Source: Nannobrachium achirus (lineage: Eukaryota; Chordata; Actinopteri; Myctophiformes; Myctophidae). Taken from it: a stretch of DNA of 64,000 bases. Positions 1 to 18,630 of this stretch are shown one piece after another (the stretch's first letter is position 1; each line of letters opens with the position of its first letter). A program made the position numbers and the translations under genes. Location: NCBI GenBank assembly GCA_963921795.1, contig OY997644.1, positions 661,753 through 725,752 on the forward strand, read 5' to 3'. Below the pieces are notes generated by a model. It worked only from the letters and a program-made list of their open reading frames with translations. It was not told the origin of the DNA and made no database searches.

Positions 1-6109
<6,109 letters not shown>

Positions 6110-6156
6110 GGCAGCAATGTGTGTTGCATCTTGATCTGCCATGCATACATACACAT

Positions 6157-6722
6157 TAGGGGTGTAACGTTACATTTTAATAGCGATTCGATACATATCA
6201 CGATACATGGTTGACGATACGATACATGGACGATATTGGTTCATTCATGGCGATACGATATGATTCGATTTAATTATTTAAAATCGATAAAGTAACTATT
6301 TAGCAAAGAAATTAAATCTGCGTGAAAGGTGTGGATAGTGCAGGTTTTTAAGGGAAACATGTATTATTATGGATATCAATAAGTAAACACAGTGATTATC
6401 TGCCAAATATATGGACATTGTATATTGACAAACCTGCACCTTGACATGAACCCAGAGATTACACACATTTATCGATAGACCAGTATAGCTATATGGAAAG
6501 GAAAAGTAATTAAACCCCTCCTTTTATTTTTTTCTTCTTAAAAATACTAAATACAATGCACAAGTAGGTAGTATCGATACAATCGATTATTTGCAATGCC
6601 GATTCAATACGATACAAAATAAAATGATACGATTCGATTTTAGCTGTTTTCATTTCGATATACTTTGATTTTTTAAGTTAAAAGCGATATTTCGATACAG
6701 TTATTATATTGTTACACCCCTA
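6157..6722. mobile_element. hAT-type MITE in the ZP gene 3' region
   Basis: Ends TAGGGGTGTAAC and GTTACACCCCTA bound 566 AT-rich bases with many GATACGATAC-like words. Flanks ATACACAT (6149-6156) and ATACGCAT (6723-6730) differ at one base, an 8-base duplication. It begins 47 bases after the ZP stop codon, inside the likely 3' untranslated region. Confidence 0.88.
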
Positions 6723-6916
6723 ATACGCATACATGTGTGATTCTTTGTAATCATTGGTTGGGGAGTTTTATCAAGAAGGGATTTATCACAGGTGATTTTA
6801 AAGTAGCCTATGATATCGTCGTTGTCGAGCGGAAACCTCGTATCTCCAAGTTTCAAATTTGTATGTTCTTTCGTAAAGCCGGCCTGCTTCATTATACAAG
6901 GCGATCGCACAAAAGT

Positions 6917-6979
6917 CGTGAAAACAGCACACACAACGCCTCGCGGGTGTTGTGTGTTTGTAGATCGTCTGTTTTCACT
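6917..6979. repeat. Dispersed palindrome, copy 3
   Basis: Runs from CGTGAAAACAGC to CTGTTTTCACT with the core CACACAACGCC. The segment just left of it (6870-6915) is the reverse complement of the arm that flanks copies 1 and 4, so this is an inverted, shortened member of the same MITE family. Confidence 0.85.
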
Positions 6980-7339
6980 AGTTTAAATCATTTTTAAAAT
7001 GATAAATGCATAACGAACGGTTTTGGACATACAGGGTTTTCACCTGACAACGACAACATATTAACTGACAAGGTGTTTCTTCTGATGTGTAGAATATTAT
7101 TCTGATATTTGTTTTCAGCAATGTTATCATATTCTGGAAGGGGAATTAATATTAAGGATGTTAAAAAATGGTACAACATAATTCTAATTTTGTAACTCAG
7201 TGAAATTTGACTCTGTATACCCTGTGTTTTGTTTAATTTCTGGCGTTTCACATTTAAATGATCTGAAGTTGAATCATTAAACAATTATATTACAGTTTGT
7301 CTGAAGTATTTTGTAAACTGCATAACAAGTCGGCTGTTC

Positions 7340-7820
7340 TGTCATTTTAGCTGTAGTCATTCATGTTGACCCTGTCACTGTATGGACTTAAATATTGATT
7401 GAATAAAATGACATTGCTTGATCGTAAACATATTCCACAGATGTCTCTAATACTCATTAACAGTTTGCAGGGACAGGTACAGGAAAGTACAGTTCAATAC
7501 AAGGTCAATAACACATATTTTTAACAATTTACCCTATCTTAAATCTGTAGGTGATTCTCATCACATCAACCAACAAACCCTGTCCAAAAAGGTTGTATGA
7601 CTGTTGATGTTATAGAACCACGCTGAGTAGACTGAGAATTAACAGTGTCTGCAGAAAACAGAAAACTGCCCTAAATACTGACTGGGTTGTGATTTTTGTC
7701 ACTTTAGCTGCAGTCATTCATGTTGACCCTGTCACTGTACAGTATGTACTTGAATATCCAGTGAATGAAATGACACACTTGATCGTATACATGCAGATGT
7801 CTCTAAATTATTCATGACAA
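7340..7820. repeat. Local duplication with possible poly(A) signal
   Basis: About 120 bases at 7345-7470 recur at 7695-7815; both contain CATTCATGTTGACCCTGTC and CAGATGTCTCTAA. AATAAA at 7402-7407, in the first copy, is a candidate poly(A) signal for the ZP gene, about 1.3 kb after the stop and after the MITE. Confidence 0.7.
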
Positions 7821-8834
7821 ACAAATAGAAACAAAGAAGGTTGGGCCTACAGTACCGATGAGATAAGTAATACGCTAAGTGGGCCAGGTATTTTCCAGGC
7901 CATACCAATCTAGACGTTATGGATCCAACACTGGGTGTTGTGTGACTATTGCAGCATCCTTTCTGTCATCAACTGTGAGCTGTTGAGGTCATTGGGCATC
8001 CTTGATTTCTCCTGCCGTACTAACTAAACTATGAATCTGAGATTCTTAGTTTAGTAATGCCATAACCAGATGGTAATGCCATATTGCAAGATTGACTAAC
8101 TATGATCAGGGGTCGGCAAGTAAGTTTGGCTTCGGGCCAATATAAGGGACCATGGTCCTCTTAAAAATGCAGGACTCTGTCCTCTTCCAAACAACCATGG
8201 TCCGGTCCTCTGCAGACTTTATAGAGGACCAAATGTAGGTCTGTTCAGCCTACAGGGCATTCTGCATTGTGTGTTATTCATTGAAGAACAATAAGGAAAA
8301 TAATAATAAACCACTACTCGTGAGGCTACGGTATATTGTAACTTCTACTACAAGACACTACACTCGTCAATCTTTACGTTTTGCAGTTGTGAAGCTGGAT
8401 TAATAATTAGTTATAAAAGCATGTCTTTCATACGGGAATCACCATTGATATGACCAGCACTGATATTTCTCCATGAGCTGCAATAGTAGGCTACACGTTA
8501 ATTGTATCATAGACTCTTCTCCCTGTGAGCCGGTGCTGCGGTGTCTTGTACATGGAAACTGGTGACCCATCGTGTGCGGAAACAATGTTTCGGCTTACAT
8601 TGGCCTTCTTCAGGTGTAAACTGCAGAAGACCAATGTAGGCCGAAACGTTGTGTTTTTTTTATTCCGCTGACTCTAATTAATACATTGATTTGGGGAGCT
8701 TCCAGACAGTGTGCGGACCTTCTCTTCTTTTCTACTTTTCTGTTTTTTGGTTCAGCACCTGTCGCAGTCTTTTTGGATGTTTATTGTTAAATGAATCAAG
8801 TAGGCTTAATAGGCTATATGTTTTGAGAGTGAGT

Positions 8835-8870
<36 letters not shown>

Positions 8871-9090
8871 CCTCCGTCCATCCATCGCTAATTGCTGCCA
8901 GAAATGTGTGAGTTTCGATTCAAAAAAAAAAAAAAGCTGCTGCTACTCAAAGATTTGTCATTTCAGATCACGACAAGTGACAAGCCAGTGGGCCAATTAC
9001 ATGAGTTATATTTCGTTGTTGTCGGGTGGAAACCTTGTCGGGTCCAAAACCATTTGTTTTGTATTTATCATTTTAAAAATGATTTAAACA
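7821..9090. other. Intergenic, repeat remnants only
   Basis: No gene seen. A MITE-like end CAGGGGTCGGCAA starts at 8108. An inverted pair built on ACAATGTTTCGGCTTACATTGG and CCAATGTAGGCCGAAACGTTGT spans 8586-8657. A GA microsatellite covers 8829-8868. Confidence 0.6.
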
Positions 9091-9169
9091 AGTGAAAACA
9101 GCCGATCTACAAGCACACAACGCCTCGCACCACGAGGCGTTGTGTGCTTGTAGATCTGCTGTTTTCACT
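9091..9169. repeat. Dispersed palindrome, copy 4
   Basis: Nearly identical to copy 1, including the flanking words ATTTTAAAAATGATTTAAAC and GCCTTGTATGATGAAGCAGG. The same MITE family is therefore present, but its outer ends are lost here. Confidence 0.93.
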
Positions 9170-9488
9170 ACTTTTGTGCGACGGCCTTGTATGATGAAGC
9201 AGGGCTTTGCTTTGCGAAAAAATTTACAAATTTGAAACTTGGAGATACAAGGTTTCTGCCCGACAGTGACGATTTACTTTGTTGGCCGCCCCAGCCCCCA
9301 AAATGGATCGAAGGCCGACATTTTATTTTTTTATTTTTTTCCTAATGGCCGGCCTGGACTGGCCGGGAATGAACCGGCCGTTCGGGAGTTGTCCCGCTTT
9401 TCCCAATGGCCAGCACGTCCCTGGTCCTGGGATCCTCTCTGTAGTCTGTACTGAGTGCACAGCGTCTGCAGCACAGAGATAAACAGGT

Positions 9489-9490
9489 AT

Positions 9491-9585
<95 letters not shown>
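9489..9585. repeat. (CA)n microsatellite
   Basis: About 48 copies of CA. The frames of alternating Cys-Val and Thr-His across it are not genes. Confidence 0.97.
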
Positions 9586-9589
<4 letters not shown>

Positions 9590-9609
9590 GTAAACACACA
9601 TAGATCAGT

Positions 9610-9915
9610 CGGTGGTTCTCAAACTTTTTTCATCTCAAGGACCCCCACATTGATATGTATTGTATTTGGCTGCAGACCATCATCTTAAAAATTCTTGTTC
9701 CAGGGACCCCATGCAGAAGATAAGATGTATGTTAAAACAGTATTCAAAACATTCCAATAATGTTCAATATTTTTTTCAAAATCTTTCAAAAGTGGCAGAT
9801 CTGCAAGCTTGTAGATCTGCTATTTTTCGAATAGCTGACATATAAATATATTAACTAGATAGCTGGGGACCCCATGGAACCACTCCACGGACCCCTGGGA
9901 GGAATTGAGAATATG
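9610..9915. mobile_element. Degenerate hAT-type MITE
   Basis: Starts GGTGGTTCTCAAAC, contains the repeated AGGGACCCC word of the family and a short hairpin (AGATCTGCAAGCTTGTAGATCT near 9797-9818), and fades at GGAATTGAGAAT. The right inverted repeat is truncated, so its end is approximate. Confidence 0.6.
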
Positions 9916-10920
9916 TACAAATTATTTATTTATTTTAGATTGCATTCCTTCAATTTCCAAACGATTTGTGTCCTGCTTCCACTATAAAACACGCATCAGT
10001 CTTGAAAACCCATGAGCATTCATTCACCCATCCAGACAGATTGTCCTGCAATGCAACAACAAACCACTTGGTGCCAGTGTTTGTATACGTCTCAACCATG
10101 CTCTACTGCTGATTGAAACTGAAACTCTTGCTTGTGTTTTTTATACCTCAAATGTCACAGCACTGCACAAATGACGCCCGTGACCCATCCATAAACTGGA
10201 GCTGTAGCACGGTATAAATGTATTATAAACACAGAAAGTCATCTACTGCCTGATGACACCCAGGACCACCGCTTATCCTGACATTTTATTTCAATTAGAA
10301 GTCCTAATCGTGTAATAAAGCCAATGGACTGGATGCATCATTTCCCTTTTACAACAGGTGAGGTGATGAAACCATTGTGAATCTCATGATGTTTAATCCC
10401 CCAGGTTGATCTACATTGAGGCCACAGACACCCATGTAATGTCATTCTTAACTCCACTGTATCCAGTGGTGTAAAGTAACTAAAGTACATATACTCAAAT
10501 ACTGTACTTTATTTTTATTTTTTTTTAATTGTTTTAACACATCTGTTGCCATGGCTTATTTCTGTCTGTACTGTGCTCTTGCCATGTTTTTGACCAACTT
10601 CGAAGACAGCCTCCGCATTCAGTTTTATCGTGACAAAATCACACAACACATCGAATGAAAGAGGAGATTCTCTAGTTTCACCCGGTCCAAGAACCATGTT
10701 TCTACGATGTTCGCTTCTGTATTTATAGGCCAGACAAAAAAAAAAAAACGGCCAAAAATGACCCCTTTTTAGACCTTGTTTTGAGAAAAACAGCTTTTAG
10801 TGAATGATACTGTATCAGGCTGAAAACTCACTTGATCTTTTTAGCTTTGATTTCAATGACTTCAATATTGTATTTACAGTATTTTTCCTTCAAAGAAATA
10901 CAAAAGAATAAGACAAATAA
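9916..10920. other. Intergenic, nothing recognised
   Basis: Unique AT-rich sequence with an A12 run near 10736. No splice-bordered coding segments or paired repeats were seen. Confidence 0.5.
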
Positions 10921-11009
10921 GTGTTTTTTATTTTGTTTCTTTACCGTTTTCAATCAAGTGTATTCTTGCTAGTTCAGTGTTTCTCTGGCTTGTTCACATT
11001 GTTTCTCAC

Positions 11010-11289
11010 ATTGTGTGTCTGCGCGCGTGCATGCGTGCGCCTGTACGTGTGCACGTTCACAGTTCAGAGTCTGCATGCATGCTCGTGTGCGTGTGCATGT
11101 GCATGTTCACAGTTCAGAGGCTGCGTGCGTGCACGTGTGAGTTGAGATGAGGCCGGTCAGAAACAGCAGGCAGGCCAAGGAAAGTTTTCAGTTCTCCAAA
11201 GGGAAGTCAGCAGGCTCCTCTGCACGAACCACTACCTATAAATATAGAAAAATAAAATCCATTTACAATACAATACAATGTGTCTCACA

Positions 11290-11321
<32 letters not shown>

Positions 11322-11452
11322 CACACACTATTTCTCTCTCCCCTCCCTCTCTCTCTCACACACACACACAACAATAAATACTTTTTCTCTCTCTCTCTTC
11401 CTCCTTCCTCTTTCTCTCACACACAATACATTCTCACTCTCTCACTCACTCA

Positions 11453-11526
<74 letters not shown>

Positions 11527-11575
11527 AAACACATTTATCTATCCCTCCAGCCCTCTCTCTCTCTCCCCCTCCCAG
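11010..11575. repeat. Low-complexity block
   Basis: GTGCATGC-rich sequence, then ACGC, CA, CT and CTCA runs, the longest a CA tract at 11455-11523. No coding content. Confidence 0.9.
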
Positions 11576-11815
11576 ATGGGAGGAAAAAAAACACAAATCA
11601 ATTTACACCTTTAGCCTAAAAGTTTTAGCAGACACATTTATCCTACCCAGAGCGATTTAGATTATAAAAAATAAATTGATTCATCTGACGATTATATAGG
11701 CTATATATATATAAAATACAAACTCACTGGAAAGTTGTGGTCTGGGTCTCTGGGAATGGGATGTGTGCCTTCGATCTCGCTGTGGTTTCCACTCTTCACC
11801 GAGTCAGTCAGGGGA

Positions 11816-11893
11816 CTACACAACGCCTCCCCATGCGAGGCGTTGTGTGCTTGTAGATCGGCTGGCGTTGTGTGCTTGTAGATCGGCTGTTTT
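11816..11893. repeat. Dispersed palindrome, rearranged copy
   Basis: CACAACGCCTC faces GAGGCGTTGTGTGCTTG, and the right arm with GTAGATCGGCTG is duplicated in tandem. The left arm beyond CTACACAACGCC is missing. Confidence 0.8.
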
Positions 11894-12088
11894 AGACTGC
11901 GACTTCTGAGAGCTGAATGGACTCGCGTTAGCGACTGGTTCCGCGCACCACCGCGACCAGCTGCTGTTGTTAGCGCCACCGTCTTTGAAGGAGGTGACAT
12001 TGTTGTAATGAAATAGAACACGTTTTTTTGTCACAGTGACCCACTAACAGGACATTCACAGCAGCCCGTGATAGACTAGAGTGTGTTG

Positions 12089-12089
<1 letters not shown>

Positions 12090-12122
<33 letters not shown>

Positions 12123-12700
12123 GAATATGTTGTTTGTCACCGCGACCGACTAATTCTTGTGGGGGTCCGCTCACTATCCCGACGGGCCGCTGTTCCGGCT
12201 AGCGTGGGCAGGTTTTTAGTTACTGAGGTAAGGTTACTGAGGTGATGATGAACCACAATCGTTTGGAGTGGACCAGGAGGAACCAGGACATCACGGCGTG
12301 CGGACAATCGGTCCGGCCGACGGCTAAGCAGCGTGAGGACCGGGACATCACGGTGCGTGATCGGGACATCGTGGTACGTTGACCAGGACGACTTGACGGC
12401 GACCCGCGAAGGAGCCGTATCACGGCGTTTGGAACCGAACCGGCCCGGCTCCGCGTCACCGTTTGGAAGAGCCTGCCCGCTTGGAGTTGATCGGCGTCTA
12501 GAGAACCGAACCGGCCCGGCACCGCGACGCCGCTTGGAGAAGACTGCCCGTTTGGAGTTGATCGGGGACGGGGAGAACCGGCCCGGCGACGCGGCGGCGG
12601 CACCGCAGCCAGCACGTTTGAGCCACTTACCCAGCGAACTATCACCGTTTGCCGTTTGGAGCAGTCTGCACCGTTGGAGTTGATTGAGCAGCGCTCAAAC
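12090..12700. repeat. GC-rich degenerate tandem repeat
   Basis: A GAT microsatellite (12093-12120) precedes a CpG-rich stretch in which words such as GGAGTTGATCGG, CCGAACCGGCCCGGC and CGGGACATCACGG recur. Long frames exist on both strands, but their composition follows the repeat and I see no protein family. It could be a degraded promoter CpG island; nothing decides this. Confidence 0.5.
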
Positions 12701-15380
12701 GGTGATCATGATGATGATGAGTAAAATGGATAGTCCCGCTGCTGTTGTAGCGCAGCGTCGCCATCTTTGATGGTGAAGTAGAAATTACAGCGACCCACTC
12801 GTTTGTTTGATGTGATGATGAAGCTGCAGAATAATGTAACGATAGGCAGGCAGACTAGAGTTGTTGGTGGGTGATGATCACAACACAAGTAGATAGTGTG
12901 TCACAAACACACACCCTGGCTGGCTTGCTTCAGTCCATTGGTTTCACTTCAGCAGGGGGTACACTAATCTGACAATGGCGCCATCGTGTGTAATAAAGGT
13001 GAAATTGACTAGCCTGGACCTTTTATATATACTCTATGGCCTGGACGCACTGAAAAGCATTTCGTCATAGCGAGTTATTATGAATTTCATATTTGAGCCA
13101 TTTGAGCCATGGTTTAGCAATATTGTGGTTCATGGGAAGCATTTGTCTTTGTTTTTGGTCACATTACTTGTTGAATACGTGATTTCTGACTTATTTTTTA
13201 TCACAGAAGCAACAAACTTTGTCACAAGATGGGTGAGAGTGTAATTAACCTAATTAAGTAATTAAGGCCAAACTCGGGAAACTCGGGGTTGGCACAGCGG
13301 TCTATTTGAAAACAAACTCGGGAAACTCGGGGTTGGCACCATATGTGTTAATATACTTTACTGCAGTATTTCCAATTTCCAGTACATCTCAGAGGCAAAT
13401 AGGCTATTGTACTTTTACTCTAGTACGATTATTTGAAAACTTGGGAGTGGGACCCCTTGGGACCCCTTGGACCCAAAAGTCCAAGGGTTCCCAAAGGTGC
13501 CACCATTTAAATGTGTTAATACACCATCACAATCATTTTAAACATGAAATCTTTGTAGGAGTCTCAGAAGTAATGTTCAGAAGAAGTAATTATGTTCTCC
13601 CAAATCTTTATATAGTAAGGTTATTCTCCTCAAAACTGGCCGACAGAACAAAGGCAGGGTGCAATGAGGAGCAGCGTTCTTGGTGACATCACCACCAACA
13701 AGTGAAACCTGATATAAATAACAACACCCACACTTTAAGCACTCAATGCATTTCCAATGGGAAATGAGAGGAAGAGAGACCCATTCAATCCCTCAGTACT
13801 AGCATGGCCTCTTGGCAGAGAGTGTAGCGCTGGGGGGGATCCCCCAAACTGTTCCATGCCAAGGACCCTGAAATAGCTCTAGCCTCTGGCCTCAGCCCCC
13901 CTGTTCCAAACTGGCTTTTCAAAAAGCCCCGCAAATCTACAAGCTGACAATGCGGTGCTTTGCATTGTTCTAAATGTTATGTTTACACCAATGACATGCC
14001 CTCAACAGGGACGCTCGGTTGAAATGGTTTAAATTGGACCGTGGCCCCCACTTTGAACAGCTGTGCTGTAGCATTAATCATTTTAACCCTGTTATCCACT
14101 TATATGTTAGCTATTCAAAAACAGCAGACCTACAAGCTCACAGCAAGCTTGCACATCTGCAAGATTTTTGAAGATTTTTGAAAAATATCGAAACTGCTTG
14201 GAAACTTTAGAAGAATGTTTAGATTTATTTAGCCTATTATAAATCTTCTCATCTAGTATCTAGTAGGCCTCATTATCTGTGAAAGTGGCAGATGGATAAA
14301 CTCACAAAACAAATCACAATTCGTCACATTATGAGCTTAGATCTGTTAGATCTATTTTCTTCTTTTTTTCACCACTTTTTTACAGCCTTTTTTACAGGTC
14401 ATGGCTAGCCTGGGATCATGTTGGCGTTTCTGATCCGAGTCGGAGCAGAAATGTCTTTACGTCTGGCCGGAACCACGGTGCCGTGCATCTCCAAAATGAT
14501 TCCCCTAGTTTACTGTAAAATTAAGTTAAATCGTTATCATCGGTTTGTTTCTTTTGGTATAATAATGGTTTGGTATATGTCCATCTTTTATTCTAACTTG
14601 TAGTACAACTAGCGTGAATAATCAAATTGATTCGCATTATGTGGGGAACAAAAATAATGCGACGCCAACAGGGACGGACTGGGACTAAAATTCAGCCCTG
14701 GCATCTTGGCCAGACCAGCCCCCACAACCAGCGCGTGCGCAGATACTCTACCGACTCGTCGGGTCGAGGGCGGCACATATAAATACACAACTACACAATC
14801 CATAAATTGTATAAGTTAGCGTACAGTTCTCACCACCAACAAGCAGAGTATGAACATGATTAGTGACAAAATGTGTCAGAACTTTGGCTAGTTAGCGAAT
14901 GAATGGAAAAGAAGCATATTGATCTGAGAATTGGAAAACAAGTTCTATTTGATTGCTCAATATGCAGTAGACTATAGGCTACTGTATGTTACTGTCTTTT
15001 TTTTTTTGCCTACCAGCCCACCGGGCAAATGCCCTGTATGCCAGAAGGTCATGTACTGTCTGGTGTATACTCTTATTTTGTAGTGATATCCCAGTGTTTC
15101 CTGTTTGCCTAGCATTGTTGCTACCTGTCTAACCTGTGATTAGAAAATGTGTACACCTTGTTAAGCTGTAGCCAATCATGTGCTAGCTGTGCCTATTTAA
15201 ACCTCCCTGTGTTCAATGTTCCATTGCCAGATAATAGTTGTGGTCATGGTGTGTTCCTGTCCTGCTTGTATTGTGAGTTTGTAAATAAATCATCATTGAT
15301 CAACTTGAGCTCCTGCCTGCCTGCCTGCCTGCCTGCGTCCTTCTGCACCTCAGTCCAACACTTGTCTCATACGTGACACT
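12701..15380. other. Intergenic with MITE remnants
   Basis: No gene seen. GGGACCCCTTGG words near 13450 and a weak AGACCTACAAGCTCACAG hairpin near 14120 resemble the MITE family. 14340-14510 resembles 24540-24665 (shared TGCCGTGCATCTCCAAAATG). CAGGGACGGACTGGG near 14670 is a MITE-like end. A CTGC microsatellite lies at about 15311-15336. Confidence 0.5.
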
Positions 15381-15384
15381 AGCT

Positions 15385-15590
15385 CCTCCTATCAGAGCAC
15401 AGAGAGAGACGGTGGGTCTGAGGGGACTGAAAGACAGCCTATCAGAGGACAGAGAGAGACGGTGGGTCTGAGGGGACTGAAGGACAGCCTATCAGAGGAC
15501 ATAGAGAGACGGTAGGTGTGAGGGGACTGAAGGACAGCCTATCAGAGGACAGAGAGAGACGGTGGGTCTGAGGGGACAGATGGACAGGTG
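15385..15590 (+). repeat. Minisatellite, unit about 59 bp
   Basis: Three to four copies of a unit with CTATCAGAGGACAGAGAGAG followed by ACGGTGGGTCTGAGGGGACTG, nearly identical to one another. Confidence 0.9.
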
Positions 15591-15840
15591 GTGTGTTGTT
15601 CTGGACAGATGTTAGCCAGCAGGACAGGACAGGACAGATGTGTGTGTTTAGTGCTCTGTCTCCCAGCTGCTGGACAAATTACTCCCCCCAACCCCACCAC
15701 ATGCGGCCCCCACCTTCACTCAATGCGGCCCGCAGGTTAATATTGGAATACTGATATAGTATTGATTCCAGCTGTTACAATGCCAACCATGCAAACATGA
15801 CCCACTTTAATTACTTTTACAGTCTATATTAGTAGCTTAA

Positions 15841-16513
15841 AGGACAACTCCGCCCTAAATCACTTCTAGGCTCATTTTCCTACTTATATTGATCCAAAAA
15901 GACTGTCCATGGGGTCTATTAGGCACAAATGCCCCTGTTGTCCATTTTCCCCTGCAGAACCAAGCAGCTCTCATAGCATAGAGTGGAGCTTATAAGCCTA
16001 TCGCTTTTACACTATTTGTTGCGGTCAAAAGTGATTTATTTTTTCATGACTGTGTTACTAGTTGTCATTACAAACACATCCATGCCTTGATTGCACCACA
16101 CAAGCCACCACAATGGCAAAAATCATGTTTTGGGGTGAGCATTCGGCACAACTGCCAATCAAAGTGACTGTATTGGCCAATCACAGTGTGTCTTTTCCGG
16201 GACTTGGCAAAACACATAAAAGCATAACATCTGTTTAGCAGAGTGTCATGACTTTTGTGGGACAACGATGGCATGGATGTGTTTGTAATGACAACTAGTA
16301 ACACATTCATGAAAAATAAAAACTTTTAACCACAACAAATAGTGTAAAAGCGATAGGCTTATAGGCTCCACTCTATGCTATGAGAGCTGCAGGGTTCTGC
16401 TGGGGAAACTGGACAACATGGGCATTTGTGCCTAATAGACCCCATGGACAGTCTTTTTGGATCAATATAGGTAGGAAAATTAGCCTAGAAGTGATTTAGG
16501 GCGGAGTTGTCCT
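15841..16513. mobile_element. Long-TIR DNA element with TTAA duplication
   Basis: Two arms of about 245 bases, starting AGGACAACTCCGCCC and ending GGGCGGAGTTGTCCT, are nearly identical when inverted. TTAA stands on both sides (15837-15840 and 16514-16517). TTAA targets are used by piggyBac and Kolobok transposons; the AGG start favours a Kolobok-like non-autonomous element. No protein gene is present. Confidence 0.85.
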
Positions 16514-17296
16514 TTAATGACATAGCAGCAATAGTTTTGTCCAATATATTTGTATTTAAGTTCACAAAGTTAACATTAAGATATAAATGCATTGAAATTA
16601 AATAAAACTTGTACTTTTCAGGATTCCAATTAAAAAATATCTAAAATGTATTCCGGATTCCATTTCAAAAATAGAAATCATAGCAGATCTACAAGCTCAA
16701 AACACGTGGCAGTGCTCAAAACGCGTTGTGACACGTTTTGAGCTTGTAGATCTACTATTTATTTATTTTTGCTATTTTTGACTATATGCATTGTGGCCCT
16801 CTGGAGTGAATGTGAAAATATAGTGGCCCTTTCCATCATCAAAGTTGCCCACCCATGCACTATAGTAGACTATAGGGCCACAACCCTTCCCTAAGTGATG
16901 TGATCTTGCAGCGTCCCTCGCACCCTGACTTGTTGCTGTATCAGTGTGCACTGGTGCTCAAACCTTTTCATGTCAAGGACGCCCCAAAATTATATACATT
17001 TGGACCCCCCACCATCTCAAAATATTTTTCCAGGGACCCGTCAGAAGCAAAGATTTTAGATAAAAACCACACCCAGTGTGAAGTGAGCAGTGCTGTTTAT
17101 GAGTTAGTTTCATTAAAGGAGACATCCAGACCAAAACACATATAGGGTTAAATCTGCCTTTTATCATACCCCTTCATACCTGCTCTAGTCGATTTTTTTC
17201 ATAGCTGCCCATAAATGTCATGTGTGTTGTATCCCTATGGAATTTATGGCATACATGTGAAAATAAAAACAAATGTAATACTTCCTATGGTTAAGA
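16514..17296. other. Intergenic with palindrome and MITE remnant
   Basis: Contains the hairpin at 16679-16759 and a MITE-like start GGTGCTCAAACCTTTTCATG at 16950 with GGGACCC words. The latter resembles the segment at 51685. Confidence 0.6.
16679..16759. repeat. Dispersed palindrome, copy 6
   Basis: AATCATAGCAGATCTACAAG pairs with CTTGTAGATCTACTATTT; the centre holds two AAAACACGTGG/AAAACGCGTTG-like words. Confidence 0.9.
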
Positions 17297-17646
17297 AAGC
17301 ACGCAATCATAGCGAGGCAGATAAAGTGCATATTACAGGTGAATCGTTCACTTGCGGATACAAGCACCAAAATTGGCACACATACTCCTTAGGCATTGCT
17401 CTGTTCAGAAAACCATCTGGCCAAAAAAAAAATCAAGATGGCGGCCAATTTTCATGATGGCCGCCATTGAATATACAGTAATCTTGCATTCCGCAATAAA
17501 ATCCCATAGACTTGTCCTATTTGAATAATTTTGGTGTCAAATCATACATTTATCACTATGTAGAATCCAAATTTGGACCCATGGACTTACTCAATGGCTT
17601 CCTTGTACCATATATCAGTCCCGGAATCTTAATATTCTGCTAATAG
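17297..17646 (+). repeat. Left inverted arm of the 3.3 kb unit
   Basis: Reads inward from AGCACGCAATCATAG to AATATTCTGCTAATAG. It is inverted at 20278-20592 with small indels and a few substitutions, estimated by eye at well above 80 percent identity. Confidence 0.88.
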
Positions 17647-17680
17647 TGTGGTGCGATGCGTCCAAAAAACAGCTCCCGTA

Positions 17681-18630
17681 GGATTTTTGTGCTAAAATTG
17701 ATCTTTTTGCAGATCCTGGTTCTATAGAGTCCAAACTATGAGAAAATGATGGGTGTCAACTTTTCCGGACCCCCACCCCCTTTCTGGGGGTCATCTAGTT
17801 TGGGACCTGCATGCCAGAACAGTACGCCAGCCAGTTAATGTCCAATTTTCTTAATATTAGGGTTGTTTTGTAGGTTTTAAAACATTCTGAGTTCATTTAT
17901 TACACTTTTGAAGCAGCCAGAATAAGCTTTCTGACTTTTGGTTGGGGTCTTTCCTCACCTGGGACCCCCCCAGATGGACCCCTGAGCCTATCTCAGTACT
18001 CGCTCTGCTCCTGCTCCAGAACAATGTCATATTAGATCATAATTGAAGCATAAACTTTTTTTCTGAAAACAAAAAAAAAGTAGTAACAAATACCAGGGGT
18101 CTTCCACAGGGGCTTCGGGACCCCTGGGGGTCCTCGGAGTTACTACCTAGTGTGATAAGAAGTGTACTTCTAAGGATTTCTTTGCTAAAATGTATTTTTT
18201 TACTGCTTTGGCATTTATAGGGACCAAACTGTCAGAAAATGATGGGTGTCAGATTTTCCTGACCCCAGCCCCCTTTCTGGGGGGTCATCTATGTTAGGAC
18301 CTCGCAGAACAGTATGTCAGCCAGTTAATGTCCAATTCTCATAATATTAGAGTTGTTTTGAAGGTTTTAAAACATTCTAAGTTCATATATTGCACTTTTG
18401 AAGCAGCCAGAATAACCTTTATGACTTTTGGTGGGGGTCTCTCCTCACCTGGGACCCCCGGAATGACCCCTGAGCCTATCTCAGTACAGTCCTTGCTCTG
18501 CTCCTGCTCCAGAACAATTAGATCATACTTGAAGCATAAAAGCTTTTGTACCTGTACCTGGGCTCTGTAGCTAATACCAGGGGTCTTCCACAGGGTCCGG
18601 GACCCCCAGGTGTCCTCAGCGTTACTACAG
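17681..18630 (+). repeat. Tandem duplication, unit about 490 bp
   Basis: Unit 1 starts GGATTTTTGTGCTAAAATTG, unit 2 (18174) GGATTTCTTTGCTAAAATG. Both share CAGCCAGTTAATGTCCAATT, TGAAGCAGCCAGAATAA and ACCAGGGGTCTTCCACAGGG. The units differ at many sites, so the duplication is not recent. Confidence 0.88.

Noticed and set aside
9323-9601. Frames of alternating Cys-Val on the minus strand
   Set aside because: Translation of the CA microsatellite.
12220-12683. Frames of 116 and 141 codons on opposite strands
   Set aside because: Arg/Pro-rich translations of a GC-rich degenerate tandem repeat, no conserved motif.
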